64,000 nt of DNA. Source: Cladopsammia gracilis. Taxonomy: Eukaryota > Cnidaria > Anthozoa > Scleractinia > Dendrophylliidae. The notes below the pieces were generated by a model. It saw only the letters and a list, made by a program, of their open reading frames with translations. It was not told the origin of the DNA and did no database searches. The DNA lies in NCBI GenBank assembly GCA_022457155.1, contig JAJGOT010000211.1, positions 65,001-129,000 on the forward strand. The letters run 5' to 3'. The position numbers and the translations under genes are program-made. Shown here one piece after another: positions 47,625 to 58,228 of the stretch. Numbering within the stretch: position 1 is the first letter of the stretch; every line of letters begins with the position of its first letter.

Positions 47625-50600
47625 CATCATTTTTTTAATTTATGTGCGACACAGATTCTTCAATTCCCACATGCCGGTAATTTGACACAATCTTGAACCT
47701 ACTGTTACGGCAATTCCATACACTGTAGCTTAGAAACCTTTGTGTGTACAAGAAAAGCTTATTGTCTAATGAACTAAATCCAGTCTGGTTCAGTATGCAA
47801 AAATCAGACTGTTTCTGTTGGAAGTGAACAGTTTTTATTTCTGGACTATTATCACAAATTGTTTTATGTGTTGTTTAGTCAGCATTCCATAAAATTAAAA
47901 AGAGAAACTACTTCTTACCTTGGGAAATGTTCATCATTCTTTCTACAAGTTTATCACACTGCTCCCGCCAGCTGTACATTTCTGCATATTCTCTACAAAG
48001 GACCTTGGAATCTTCAAGTCGTGACTTCCTGTCTTTCTGACGAACAGCTGCGATTGCCTTGGCCCACTCCTTAGGATCTTCTGATTCCACTACACAGTTT
48101 ACATGTACACCATAAGGAACTTTCTTCAAAGCTTCTCCGAGACCAGAATTCCCACTAACCAGAACAGGCAGACCCGCAGATAAAGCTTCAAGAGCAGCAA
48201 GCCCAAAGCCCTCAGTTCGTGATGGCATTACAGCAAGATCCACCTCACAAAATAATTCAGCTAGCTGCTCCCTACTGTCTTTAAAACGACGCACCCTAAG
48301 TTGGCTGCGATCAATACCTTGCTGAAGAAACATTTCTTTTACATTCTCCTCTTCTCCATTTGGTGCACCAACAAACACAAGTTTGTAGGTCATGTCTTTC
48401 AACTTAGCAATTGCTTGCGCAGCAATATCATAGCCCTTTAGCTGAAAGTCTTCACTATCACCACGCCCAAAAACTAAAACACTGAAAGTTCCTATTTCTT
48501 CAGTGGCCTGCTTGACATCAGCGAACTCAGAGAAAATGCCTGGGGTGAGATTGAAAACATCTTGATCCTTTCCACATGAACGGAGGTAACCTGAGAAAGT
48601 GTCAGCTAACTTGGGTCCAATGGCTACAACTTGATCAGCTAATTCACAGAGTTTCACCTCTACCTGATGCTTTTTCTCACCTTTGGAAATGGTGTGTGCA
48701 TAGCTTTTGTACATTCCAAGTTCTTCTGGGGCAGTATGAACGACTTGAAACCACTTACAAGTATGATGACGCTTTATAATTTGAACTTGTCGACCAAGAT
48801 GGACTCCATGTCCTATCACACAGTCCACAGCATGGCCATCTGGTAAAGAGGACAACCAGAGATCTGGTTCTAATCCTGGCATTTCTTCTGCTTCGATAAG
48901 ATGGACATTGTGGTTTGCAGCAACTTTTTTATCATCTTCACCACACTGGGGGAGATAAACACTGACTTCCACAATGGGATGTTTTGCCAACTGAATGGCT
49001 AGCTCTCGGTTGATGGTTGACAAGCCCCCTTTTGTGGATTTCCATTCACTACTTAACAAAGTAACTCTCAATTTCCTGCTGGAAGTAGAACTTGCACCAT
49101 TTTCTAGGTCTTCCTGTGATGTAGAGGCTGTGCTAGGAAAGAATGAATCCTAAAACAAGAGGACGGTAAATTTAAATTTACTGAAAGGCATTACAATAAA
49201 AAATTATTTAATTGTGGCTAAATTTAATTTAGGCAATGTTAGCCTCAAGTTAATGTGGTCAGTGGCCTCCCCCTATTAGTATCTGTGACCTGGGGGGTTA
49301 CCTTGAGTGCTTGCTGCTTGTTTTGCAATTTGCACTGCATTCCTTTTCTCTCTGCATTGGAACTGATCTTTTTGTATCACAAACTCACCATCTTGCTAGC
49401 GAATCTTGGCAGATTATGGCTTCCACCCTTCCCTCCCTCGTGGTTTATGGGCGTAGGTAAGTGTTGGGTCAGATAGGTTTTTTCCACTGAACTTCTATCA
49501 GTGTACAACAGTGACAGTTGGCGGCTGCTTGTAGGGGTGGTTCCTGCTAACAGGGTTGCCGTGAATACCTTCTTGCTCTGCCTGAATTGTTTAGACCCCG
49601 CACCAACCTTAAAGGCACCAGTTCCCAAGGTCATCTATTGGCAATGAGGTGATTTATAAATTTACTCGCTGCTATTTTAGAAGAACTTTGTCGCCTTCTG
49701 TTATGATACCTTCTTGGGCATTGTTCTTTCTGTCCGCATATTCTTTCATTTTCACCTTTTTGTCTCTATCGTGATCTCTCATTTCTTCATCTAGTTTAGC
49801 AGCCTCCCGCAAATCTGGTAGTTCAGTGCGTAGTTTCCTTCGGAATAACATCTCTGATGGGCACACACCTGTTCTTGGATGAGGTGTATTGTGATATGCA
49901 ACTAAATAAGTTTGCACAGCTGCTTTCCAATCCTGCCCTTCCACTTGAGCGATTTGCATTCTCTTAAGCAGTGGTCTGTTCTGACGTTCTGTTCCCCATT
50001 AGCCTGTGGTAACAAGGACGTTGTCTTCCTATGCTCAATGCCATTGTTCCTTAAGAACATCTCAAAGGAGTCTGCAACAAAATGAGGACCATTGTCACCG
50101 GTCAGTGTGTAGGGTAATCCATGAATTGCAAACAGCTTCTCTAAACTACTGATTGCGACATTGGCTGTGTTCCTCTTTGAAATGCTAACCTCCACATATC
50201 CGCTGTAGTAATCAGTCACTGCAAAAATGTAATCTCCTGATGGCAGAGGACCCATGAAACTCAATTGCAATGTCCTGGGACAGTCCTTTTGGCAGTTCAG
50301 TCATTTGCAACAGTTCAAATTACTTGGTCTACTCATGCGACTTGACAACCATGACATGTCTTACAGAAAGCTTCAGCTTCTTTGTCAATTCTGGGCCACC
50401 AAACCTTTGTTTGTAGCTGCTGCTTTTTTATTAACTTGAAATTTATTTATCAATAACATACAACACTGCTTAAAAAAACTGTACTTACACAACACTTCTA
50501 AAATTTTACTTAATAAACTTTAGCCTGTATATATTACTTTTGAAAATTACATATATTTGTTTTTAATCAAAATTCATAAGACTTAAACATATGTATCTTT

Positions 50601-53600
50601 AACCTACATTGCAAATTTACATTATACTACAAAACGTTAAAATATATGTTGTAGTTCAAATTTATCCTTGGTTCAAGTTTTATTTTCCTTTGTTTAAAAC
50701 TCATTATCATACATTTCCAAAGCCAAAAACAAAGGAAAATAAAATTTGAACCAAGGATAAATTTGAACTACAACACATAAGCTTCCGTTACACGTTTATA
50801 CATTACATCTTAAAGTAAAGAAAGGAGTGGCTTCCATAGAGACAAAAACTTTACTTTTTGGCCTTTAGAATATAAAACTGATCTTTGCCAATTATCCTAT
50901 CTCTTACAAAATCAAAAAAAAGGGAGAGATTTAGGAGTCTGTGCTCTATTTTTTTGCAGAAAGATATGTCTCTTGCCAAGTAGGATGAAATAATTAAATA
51001 TGTGGGTTTTGGGATCTTCAGGATTGTAGCCTGATACATTATACATAATTCATCTACTGAATAGCAATCGCCACTTTGGTTGTTCCACCAGCTAATCACA
51101 TCGACCCAAAACTTTTGACTTATACTACAGGTAACTAACATGTGACACTCACTGTTTCTAGCAAGTTACAATAATTACAAAGAGGAGAGTCTACGATCTT
51201 CATTTTGTATAATCTATTACCATATGGTAGAATATGATAAATGATCTTAAATTGAAACATGCATAGTTTTGTTTCTTTAGTTATCTTAAATGGAGGCATG
51301 TAAATTGCATTAAGCTTATAAGCATCTACTCCTTGTCTACAGATCCTAGTATTGGCTAGTGGTTCTTCAAATTTTCTTTGAATAAAAATATTTCAAGCAC
51401 GCTTACAAGTGAGTTTATTGGCTTGTACAGAACTTTTGTCTTTCGTGTCTGGTGTATTTATGTTACAAACTGATCTCTGAGCATATTTCCATTTACAAAG
51501 AATAGCTATTAGCAGATATCAAACCATACAGTTTAGTAAAGTTGAGACCAGTTTTCAAGCAGAATTTGTTAAATGTAAGAAACATGTTATTCTTATGCCA
51601 TCATCATGCCAATCCTTCCAGTATATTGATTTGCTGTCTATAGTAATATGTTTAATATTCCATAAAATTATGTCTTCAATACGGATTTTATAGTGGACTT
51701 CAGAAGAGCCCTGGATCTCAGCCCAGGCTTTGAGGATATCAATGTAAAAGACTGGTATGTTTTTCAGTTCCAAAAGCTTTACATCATAACTGCAATCAAA
51801 GATAAATGATCCGCCTACCTTTTTTAGATACTGTAATTTAGGTCTTATACCATTCCAGATGAAATCAGCAATTACTTTATTAAGGTTACAGTGTACCTTC
51901 GGGGGTGTCTCCAGTATAACAGCTCTAGCGTCTTAAGATTACACTTAATATACCTAAACCCAGATATCAAATTAAAGCTTATAGAGCTGGCTATCTAAAT
52001 ATGGAAACCATTTGGTAATAAAATGAATTGTCGAATTTTTTACGACGTCTAAATTCGAACGTCCGAATCAGCTTTAAAACGCTATAACTCAAAGCGATTA
52101 TTATATTTTGCTAATTTGATTTGTTCTCGGGTTTCCAGACACGAAGCGCTAAAAAAACGTGTCGGCGATTTTCCATATTCAATTGCAGTGAAAAGTTACA
52201 GAATATTTTCGAAAAGGGGAGAAAAAATTGGAATGATCGCACGGAAATGCCTCTTGACGAAAAAGTTTTCGGAATTAAGAAATTCGTTTTTGTTGATTAT
52301 ATGTTAGCCTAGCTTCTGTCCAAATTTAAGGAAAATCGAACAAATTTCCTTTAAGTTGTAGCTCTTTAAAGTGTCCCCAACAAGCGAAAAATTAACTTTG
52401 AGAAAACGGCGCTTAAAAAAACATATTGCTTAATAAACAAACTCCGCCCACAAAAGTTATACCGTCATTTCTCCGTCAATTTTCACTATTTTTCGATACT
52501 TTTTTTTTTGGATGAAAGTTCATTCTGTAAACTTTATTTTAACGCCAAAAAATTTTTTTTAATAAATTTTCGATCTGAAGGTACACTGTAACCTTAACTA
52601 TGTCTATAACATCAGGTGGTGTATGGATACTGGCACTCGAGAAAATAAGTTTTGACAAACCTAACGTTATTTTTCCATAGAGTGAGAGGTCTTTTTGTAA
52701 CCATATATTAAAAAGTGTTTTAATTTTGTTTATCTTTTGCAAAACATTAATTTTTCCTGTTCATTAAGTACTGAATTGTACGAAAATGCCATCCCTAAGG
52801 CCCAGCGTACAGCAAACTAATCAATTGTTTCATGTTTCTTTTGTACCATCTCTCGAAACAAATGCCGTTCGTACGGGATATTAACTCGAGTGACAAAATG
52901 TCTGGTTAAAGCATCTTCGGCTTTGTGGTGATCCTTCGCACTGCCCGTATCCAGTAAAACACTGAAAATATCTTGGACCTCCGGTCCAGCACAATAAAGA
53001 AGAGCTCGTCGCTGTGCTTTGTTGTAGTCCTTATCAGGAACTAAAGTAAGACCTTTCCCATGCGCATATAGCTAAAAAATCCGAAGCCAACGCTTCCATT
53101 TGCTACCCACACTGCTCGGATCGCTGTTCACATCAAACAGCCAAATTCCTCCAATGTTGAAATCTCTCAAACACGTGGCTACTCCAGATGATCGTTACAC
53201 TTTTCCCCACATCCTCGTGGCCAGATGTACATGTAGAGTCCACGATAAAACTAAAACTCGATGGGAATGGAATAAACCACAACACCACGCATTTACCAGT
53301 AATAAAATTTGGCTTCCCACATTCATGATACACCACTCCCTACTTCATGTACACATGCGTGAACCATACCATATCCTTACATCATGTAAACCCACATGAA
53401 GCATACTAAATTTAGTATAAATTAAATGTGATGCAAGCTTTGGCTTTTCACCACTCACTGCCCTGAGTCCCAGAGTGCAGACAGCTAATGCATGTCAAAG
53501 CCTGGTTTTCATGTCAGGAAAATTCCAGATGATCTGGGATTTTGCTATTTCCTTATCTTCTTACATTTTGCCGAATTATGATAAAAGAAATCATAGACAC

Positions 53601-54690
53601 TGATATCCTCCATCATTTGGAAGGATAAGTCTGAAGATTGGAAGCGTTTCTATTTTTGCAACAAGTCCCACTGGGATGGTTGGCAACTATTCCTGACTTA
53701 CTACGATTATCAGTTGAGCAAGGCACAAGCGGTATGTTTGGTGACAAAGTTTTTTCGTTAAAACTACGTTGTTGTCAAGGGCAACTTGCTACATTTCCAA
53801 TGGTAACTTGTCTGTTGTACACGTTATCAGTAACAAAACGTGCAAAATAACTGATGAGGTTCAATGACAGACAAGTTACCGTTGGAAACGTAGCAAGTTG
53901 CCATTGACAACAATGCAGTTTTAACAGCAAAACTTTGTCACCAAACATCGCTCGTGCCTTGCTCAACTGATAATGGTAGTACAAAAACATTAATGACAAT
54001 ATATTTAAGTCAAAACCATGTGCTTAGAAATCAGTATGGCAGTCACAGACATCGGACATGTCTTTATTTATCCCCACCAATTTTACTGACACTTCTAATC
54101 AATGTTGGGAACATATGAGACCAGTCGTTGAAACAACAAAAGAATTATCCGCCCGGGGTAGGATAATGTCTGACACTTGGAATAACAGACCTTAGGAACT
54201 AATTTGACAGCAGGATGGACAATGTTGGACCATACTATTGACTTATTGTTGTTGTTATTATTGACATTACACAGGGTTTAACATCTCCGCTAGCCAGGTA
54301 GCCTGAGGCTAGAATTTTTCATTGAAGCAATAATTGTCAGTCCCCATGCGCTTAACAATGTTGCTGGCAAATTGTTTATGTGTACTCACTCCTGTCAACA
54401 TCAATCGTAGCTAACAGTGCTGTTCTCTCAGGTGGCTTTTGCCAAAATGGGGAAATATCTCCTTGGGAATAAAGCCACTGTGGACGTGATAAGGTTTGAG
54501 CTAAAGCTACTGACATATGCACTGCGGGGTAGTAGTTTCTAAAGGTCACTAGCCCGGTGGCTAGTGAGTCAGCTGAACAGATGTCTAGCCCTGTTACATA
54601 CTAAACACATGGTAATTTGACTAACAAAATAGAGACAGAAGATGAATAATTCATATATCAAATTCTTGTTACCTTTGCTGGCCTGGACAT
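39827..54690 (-). CDS. Glycosyltransferase / NB-ARC / TPR / beta-helix / MYND protein, about 1773 aa
   Basis: Two large exons, 49149-47919 and 43899-39827, are well supported. The first ends CAAG|GTAAGA in phase 1. The second follows TTCCAACAG and continues in the same frame. A short first exon (54714-54673; start at 54690, MSRPAK) fits by phase but is tentative. Residues 33-410 resemble a GT-B fold glycosyltransferase family 4 (KGGLSTINREL near the N-terminus; E-x7-E at 319/327 in TEGFGLAALEAL). Residues 596-603 are the P-loop GLGGVGKT, then VVDNLDEL (Walker B), GHIIITTRR and GLPLAI: an NB-ARC STAND ATPase. TPRs span about 1084-1165. A right-handed beta-helix with N/G-rich repeats (ENCAIHDCGGGGALV) spans about 1230-1550. 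A complete MYND finger follows (C1613, C1616, C1629, C1632, C1638, C1642, H1650, C1654). It is probably a cytosolic sensor or adaptor. The role is inferred. Confidence 0.85.
43900..45405. other. Intron between the two large NB-ARC gene exons, first part
   Basis: AT-rich sequence with short aataaataa repeats near 44720-44780. A small C-rich patch at 44790-44900 is followed by an imperfect palindrome (gaggcgtagcctc at 44980). No exon was recognised. The rest of the intron holds the repeats at 45410 and 46299. Confidence 0.5.
45410..45870 (+). repeat. Family A interspersed repeat, copy 2
   Basis: Begins caagaggctccaagcagcct and shares accggaagtgagagtagccg and tttgcatgcaaaatcgtgac with 6598-7093 and 60961-61449. 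It is followed by a partial second start (caagaggctacaggtagcct at 45836). It is in the NB-ARC gene intron. Confidence 0.7.
46299..46628. mobile_element. Complete G-rich MITE with 8-bp duplication
   Basis: A G-run then aactcccatataaaactgac and gggggtgctcgtc on the left face gacgagcacccccgtc, ttttatatgggagt and a C-run on the right. The 8-bp atccgagg at 46291-46298 recurs at 46629-46636. Three to four gtaccttttaggg units lie inside. An 8-bp duplication suits hAT or P families. Relatives are at 57151-57413 and 36797-37018. Confidence 0.85.
47561..47623. repeat. (AAT)n microsatellite
   Basis: About 20 uninterrupted aat units follow aacaac. A similar array is at 34855-34930. It is within the NB-ARC gene intron. 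Confidence 0.9.
49672..50415 (-). pseudogene. Ty3/gypsy-type integrase fragment, frameshifted
   Basis: The minus strand shows, in order, a zinc-binding part (VWWPRIDKEAEAFCKTCHGC, about 50400), an integrase core (FAVTDYYSGYVEV, TGDNGPHF, SLLPQANGEQN) and, after a frameshift near 49950, the post-core part (VAYHNTPHPRTGVCPSEMLF). These are typical of Ty3/gypsy retroelement integrase. The reading frame is broken more than once, so it is a dead fragment. It lies in the 5' intron of the NB-ARC gene. Confidence 0.8.
50647..50775. repeat. 49-bp inverted repeat
   Basis: 50647-50695 and 50727-50775 are reverse complements with a couple of mismatches (tgttgtagttcaaatttatc against gataaatttgaactacaaca), with a 31-base loop. 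It lies between the integrase and L1 remnants. Confidence 0.8.
50851..52742 (-). pseudogene. L1/Tx1-type LINE, C-terminal part, interrupted
   Basis: The minus strand carries LFNIWLQKDLSLYGKITLGL, SKLIFSSASIHTPPDVI (52740-52600), NKVIADFIWNGIRPKL (51880-51830), LELKNIPVFYIDILKAWAEI and HITIDSKSIYWKDW (51770-51590). The terminal region SPLCNYCNLLETVS ... QKFWVDVISWW runs from 51190 to 51070. This order and wording fit L1/Tx1 reverse-transcriptase C-termini. Stops and frameshifts break it, and the TTAA element at 51884-52593 splits it. Confidence 0.75.
51884..52593. mobile_element. TTAA-flanked MITE 2, inside the L1 remnant
   Basis: GGTTACAGTGTACCTTC on the left and its inverse GAAGGTACACTGTAACC on the right lie between TTAA at 51880-51883 and 52594-52597. 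Removing it with one TTAA keeps the host LINE in frame (VIDIV, then NKVIADF). The insertion point is therefore exact and the element is younger than the LINE copy. Confidence 0.9.
52817..53060 (-). pseudogene. Gag-like fragment of a Ty3/gypsy-type retroelement
   Basis: The minus strand reads RALLYCAGPEVQDIF, then AEDALTRHFVTRVNIPYERH, then FREMVQKKHETID and a stop. This resembles the conserved core of gypsy-type Gag proteins. It is a fragment with no matching pol beside it. It may come from the same insertion as the integrase piece at 49672-50415, now separated by the L1 remnant. Confidence 0.6.
53708..53973. repeat. 108-bp inverted repeat
   Basis: 53708-53815 and 53867-53973 are complementary over most of their length (ttatcagttgagcaaggcac with tgccttgctcaactgataa; ggtaacttgtctgt with acagacaagttacc) around a 51-base loop. 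It lies in the 5' intron of the NB-ARC gene. Confidence 0.85.
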
Positions 54691-55177
54691 CACAGGAAGC
54701 CTTGAACTTTGACACTGCAATACAGAAAAAAGTAAAAAACTGTCCACCATTATCTACTGCACTGTATGAATAGAAATAACAATCAAAGGGTAACTTAGAG
54801 GAAGATATTCTTGTGCAGCCTGGCATTGCACATCATTAGTATAGGTAATACAACAAACAATGGTTTCTTGGGGTATTTGATATAAATACTTCAAGTAATA
54901 ATTTAAAATTGTCCCAAATATCACTCACCGCTATTTATAATTGAACACATTGATACACTGCACAAAAATGGTCATAACACTCTTGATAGTATCGTTAACT
55001 TTACATGACATATATCTGGCAATGGTGGTAAATTTGCAATTTGAAGGAAAGTAAAAATAACTGCCGCCAACAATTTCTCATCTTGGGGAGAAAAAATGCA
55101 TGAATTATATATTATGGATAAAAAAGAGAAAGAGAAGAAAAGAAAAGAGAAAAGTTATTGATCACATGAATGGACAA

Positions 55178-55630
55178 ATCAAAGGCTCCTAAGAGCCAAC
55201 CCGTGAATAACAAATGCTAACGCATAACGCAATATTGCAGCAAGCTCATGTTTTCACACTGACATGGTCAGATATTTTTTTCAAATGAAATGTAAGGATT
55301 TTTAATGACCAATCCAAAAAAAAAAAAGAAAAAAAAAGAGGGGTACTGAACATGACTTGAACTCGCACCTCCCGACTGCCATCGTGGAACACATACTTAA
55401 GTAACACTAAATTGTATTATTTCAAGGTAGATACGCATCAAAATATGTGCCTCGGTTGAAAAATCCTTTTAGATGGATTTTAATGTTGCATTAAAGACTC
55501 CAAATGCTAAATATCTTTAAGCTTATTGTTGTTTTTATTTGTTTACAACAAATTTGTTATCACTGGATTCGCATTCATAACACATTAGATCACTAAGTTT
55601 ACAGCTGATGTAGACTGCGAGCAGTCTCTT
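55178..55630 (-). mobile_element. tRNA-module repeat, copy 3
   Basis: Starts aatcaaaggctcctaagagc and caacccgtgaataacaaatg, passes a decayed tRNA-like block (tgacttgaactcgcacctcc), then cattaaagactccaaatgct and acagctgatg. The right end is truncated compared with copies 1 and 2. Confidence 0.55.
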
Positions 55631-56563
55631 ATATTTCTTTAAATCAGTCGAGCGCGATCAATCCGAGAATGGCATGAGTCACGAGGAACTAGGGCGCTAG
55701 CCTGAGAAGAAAAAATAAGAGACTGTGATGTAATCTTTGATCTGCCAATTTGCCGCCTTTTATAGCTATTTGATTGAGAGTTCCACCCAGTTTGTAAAAA
55801 AATACGTTGGAGACTTGCTGCATGGGAATAGCTGTAAGTGCTCTCAAATCTTTTCCCAACCAAGGAAAATATTATTCTATAAACCTTGGTTCATTATAGC
55901 AAAATGTTGAGTTTACAGTTTGTCCTGATGTGCATTCTCAGCTGTAGTTTCATTATACCCGATATCAATATTCCGTTTATTTTCCTTTTTAAGCGATGAC
56001 GAAGTCATCGCGTTATTGCCATCGTGCCATGGTGTTTGAATGTCCAGATTACACCCGAGCCACCTTAACCCGGATTCAGTACGCTGTGTTACAAGCTCAA
56101 ACAAACATGAGGAGCAGCAAAAGCAGCAAAATAAATCTTTTCAGCTCAAATCCCCGAAAAACTTTCGGACGTATGGGCAAGATTTCCGTATAACCCCATA
56201 CATTAATTAAGCTTATGCATTTTGCTTCTCCCTGCCTTCTGCCTCACTTGGTATGGTTAAAAATTGTCTCAATTTTTGTTAAAATCTTGTGATTATCGAC
56301 TTTTATCATTTTATCATATTGTCGATTATTGACAATTATCGACAAATATCGAGTATTATCGACTACGTTTTCGATGATCGATTTCGATCGACATGTTATG
56401 CTTTGCTTCGTTAGATCCGGTTAGATCTAGCATTACCATTTCTTGTCTATTATTTCAACTGTAATAACAGCCAACTCTTGGGTAAGGAAACAAATCACAA
56501 ACTTTTGCTTCGTTATAAAAACTATAAATAAGCAATTTATCGTTAAAAGAGAACCAGACTTAC

Positions 56564-56601
56564 CCGCTTTCAGCCAAACCATCAGTACCACTTGCCGCCA
56601 T
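56564..56601 (-). pseudogene. Orphan copy of the zinc-finger gene first exon
   Basis: On the minus strand this is identical to the coding part of exon 1 at 26966-26929: 38 bases, MAASGTDGLAES plus two bases, and a GTAAGT donor. No zinc-finger exon follows downstream on the minus strand. The next large gene there is the NB-ARC gene, whose tentative first exon at 54714 hits a stop in this phase. It could still act as a non-coding leader or a decayed start. Confidence 0.7.
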
Positions 56602-57150
56602 TTTCCTTTCATACAACTACTATCCCAGAATTCCTTTCTCTCTAACCGACGCGCGAACACGCGTGGACAAGGTTTTTATGCTGGTGGTGTTACTGGTGGT
56701 AAAAGCTACTCAGTACTGGTGCATGGAGATTGACCAATCACAATGAGTTAATATGGTAAATAATAAGGCAAAATGTAAAGTCTGCAATCGGGCTCGGCTC
56801 TACGCAAAAATAAAAATGTTTCTTTTTTTTACAACATGGACAACAGTGTTGAATTTTATCAAGTATTTTCAATTTGTTTTATCTTGCTATAACAGTTCCT
56901 ATAGTTTTTTCTTCCATATTCACCCGATAAATACTGAATAATTAAATGATTTATATAACAAACATTTTAGGTATTCCTAGAAATTACGGAAGTCTTTCCG
57001 AGCCTTCCGAGAAACCAGCGAAATAAAAAAACAAACAAACAGAAACTGGACTTTTAAAAGGAGCATAGGGAAATGCCAAAGTGATTTCTATCAACGAAGA
57101 AGAAACTATTAAGCAATACGTACCTATGTTATCTCCTCAGTGTTCCACAC

Positions 57151-57413
57151 CCGGTGGGGGGACTCCTATATAAAATTGACGGGGGTGCTCGTCGTACCTT
57201 TTAGGGGTCAAAATTTGTAGATTGGTACCGCTTAGGGTACGGAAATCTAAAATGACCACCGTTAGAATTTTCGCAGTACCTTTTAGGGTATGAGCCGAAA
57301 AAAAGGACAGAATATGACATGCGTTCTTTTAGAATTGGTACCTCTTAGGGGTAAAAATTATTTTGAGCCACGCCCATCAAACGAGATTCTGGTACCTTTT
57401 AGGGTGTTTTTTG
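57151..57413. mobile_element. G-rich MITE, right end missing
   Basis: It closely matches 46299-46560 (gactcctatataaaattgac, gtaccttttaggggtcaaaa, ccatcaaacgagattctggt) but stops at gtaccttttagggtg without the right inverted repeat. Confidence 0.8.
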
Positions 57414-58228
57414 GAATCTAGCAAGGGGTGAAACGAAAGGGAGGGGTGGGAAAGAAACCATTTTTTTTTTTGGGGGGGGGGGGTAGGGAGGGGATTAGTC
57501 TGAAGTCAGACTTTCATAGCAGCTTCATAGCAGTCTTTCTTATCCCTTCCAGGATTCCTTTCTCTCTAACCGACGCGCGAACGCGCGTGGACAAGTTTTT
57601 ATGCTGGTGGTGGTACGGGTAAAAGCTGCTCAGTACTGGTGCATGGAGATTGACCAATAACAATGAGTTAATATGGTAAATAATATGGCAAAATGTAAAG
57701 TCTGCAATCAGGCTCGGCTCTACGCAAAAAAAAAATGTTTCTGCTTTTTACAACTTGGACAACACTGTTTAATTTTATCGAGTATTTTCAATTTGTTTTA
57801 TGTTGCTATGACAGTTCCTATAGTTTTTTCTTGCATAATGACGCAATAAATACTGAATAATTAAATGATTTAATATAACAAACATTTAGGTATTCCTAGA
57901 AATTAAGTAAGTCTTTCCGAGCCTTCCGAGAAACCAGCGAAAGAAAAGAAAAAAAGGAACTAGACTTTTACACTGTAAAAGGAGCATAGGGAAATGCCAA
58001 AGTAATTTCTATCGACTTCTGTCGAAGAAGAAACTAAGCAATACGTACCTATGTTTATAATTTTTTTTAAATAATCTCCTTAGTGTTCCACACAGCCTCG
58101 AAGTCTGGCAAGGAGTGAAACGAAAGGGAGGGGTGGGAAAGAAACCATTTTTTTTTGGGCGGGTAGGGAGGGGGTTCTTTCGTAGTCTTTCTCATCCCTT
58201 CCGCCATTTTGACTTTTTAAAAACAATC

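Larger units (their letters stand above)
56440..58228. promoter_or_regulatory. Second copy of the bidirectional promoter block, itself partly duplicated
   Basis: 56440-57130 and 57552-58110 both match 26811-27480 of copy A (aatgagttaatatggtaaat; ctgcaatcgggctcg; ttacggaagtctttccgagc). Block B1 keeps the zinc-finger first exon; block B2 starts downstream of it. A truncated G-rich MITE (57151-57413) sits between them. The block lies upstream of Sel1-MYND copy B (58229) on one side and of the NB-ARC gene (54690) on the other. Confidence 0.65.

Noticed and set aside
56564..56601. Orphan zinc-finger exon spliced in frame to the tentative exon at 54714
   Set aside because: Phase 2 joining gives a stop codon after eight residues, and joining to 49149 is out of frame.
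58115..58228. N-terminal extension of Sel1-MYND copy B from an earlier ATG
   Set aside because: The 38 extra residues are translated 5' leader. The matching region of copy A is not in frame or conserved.
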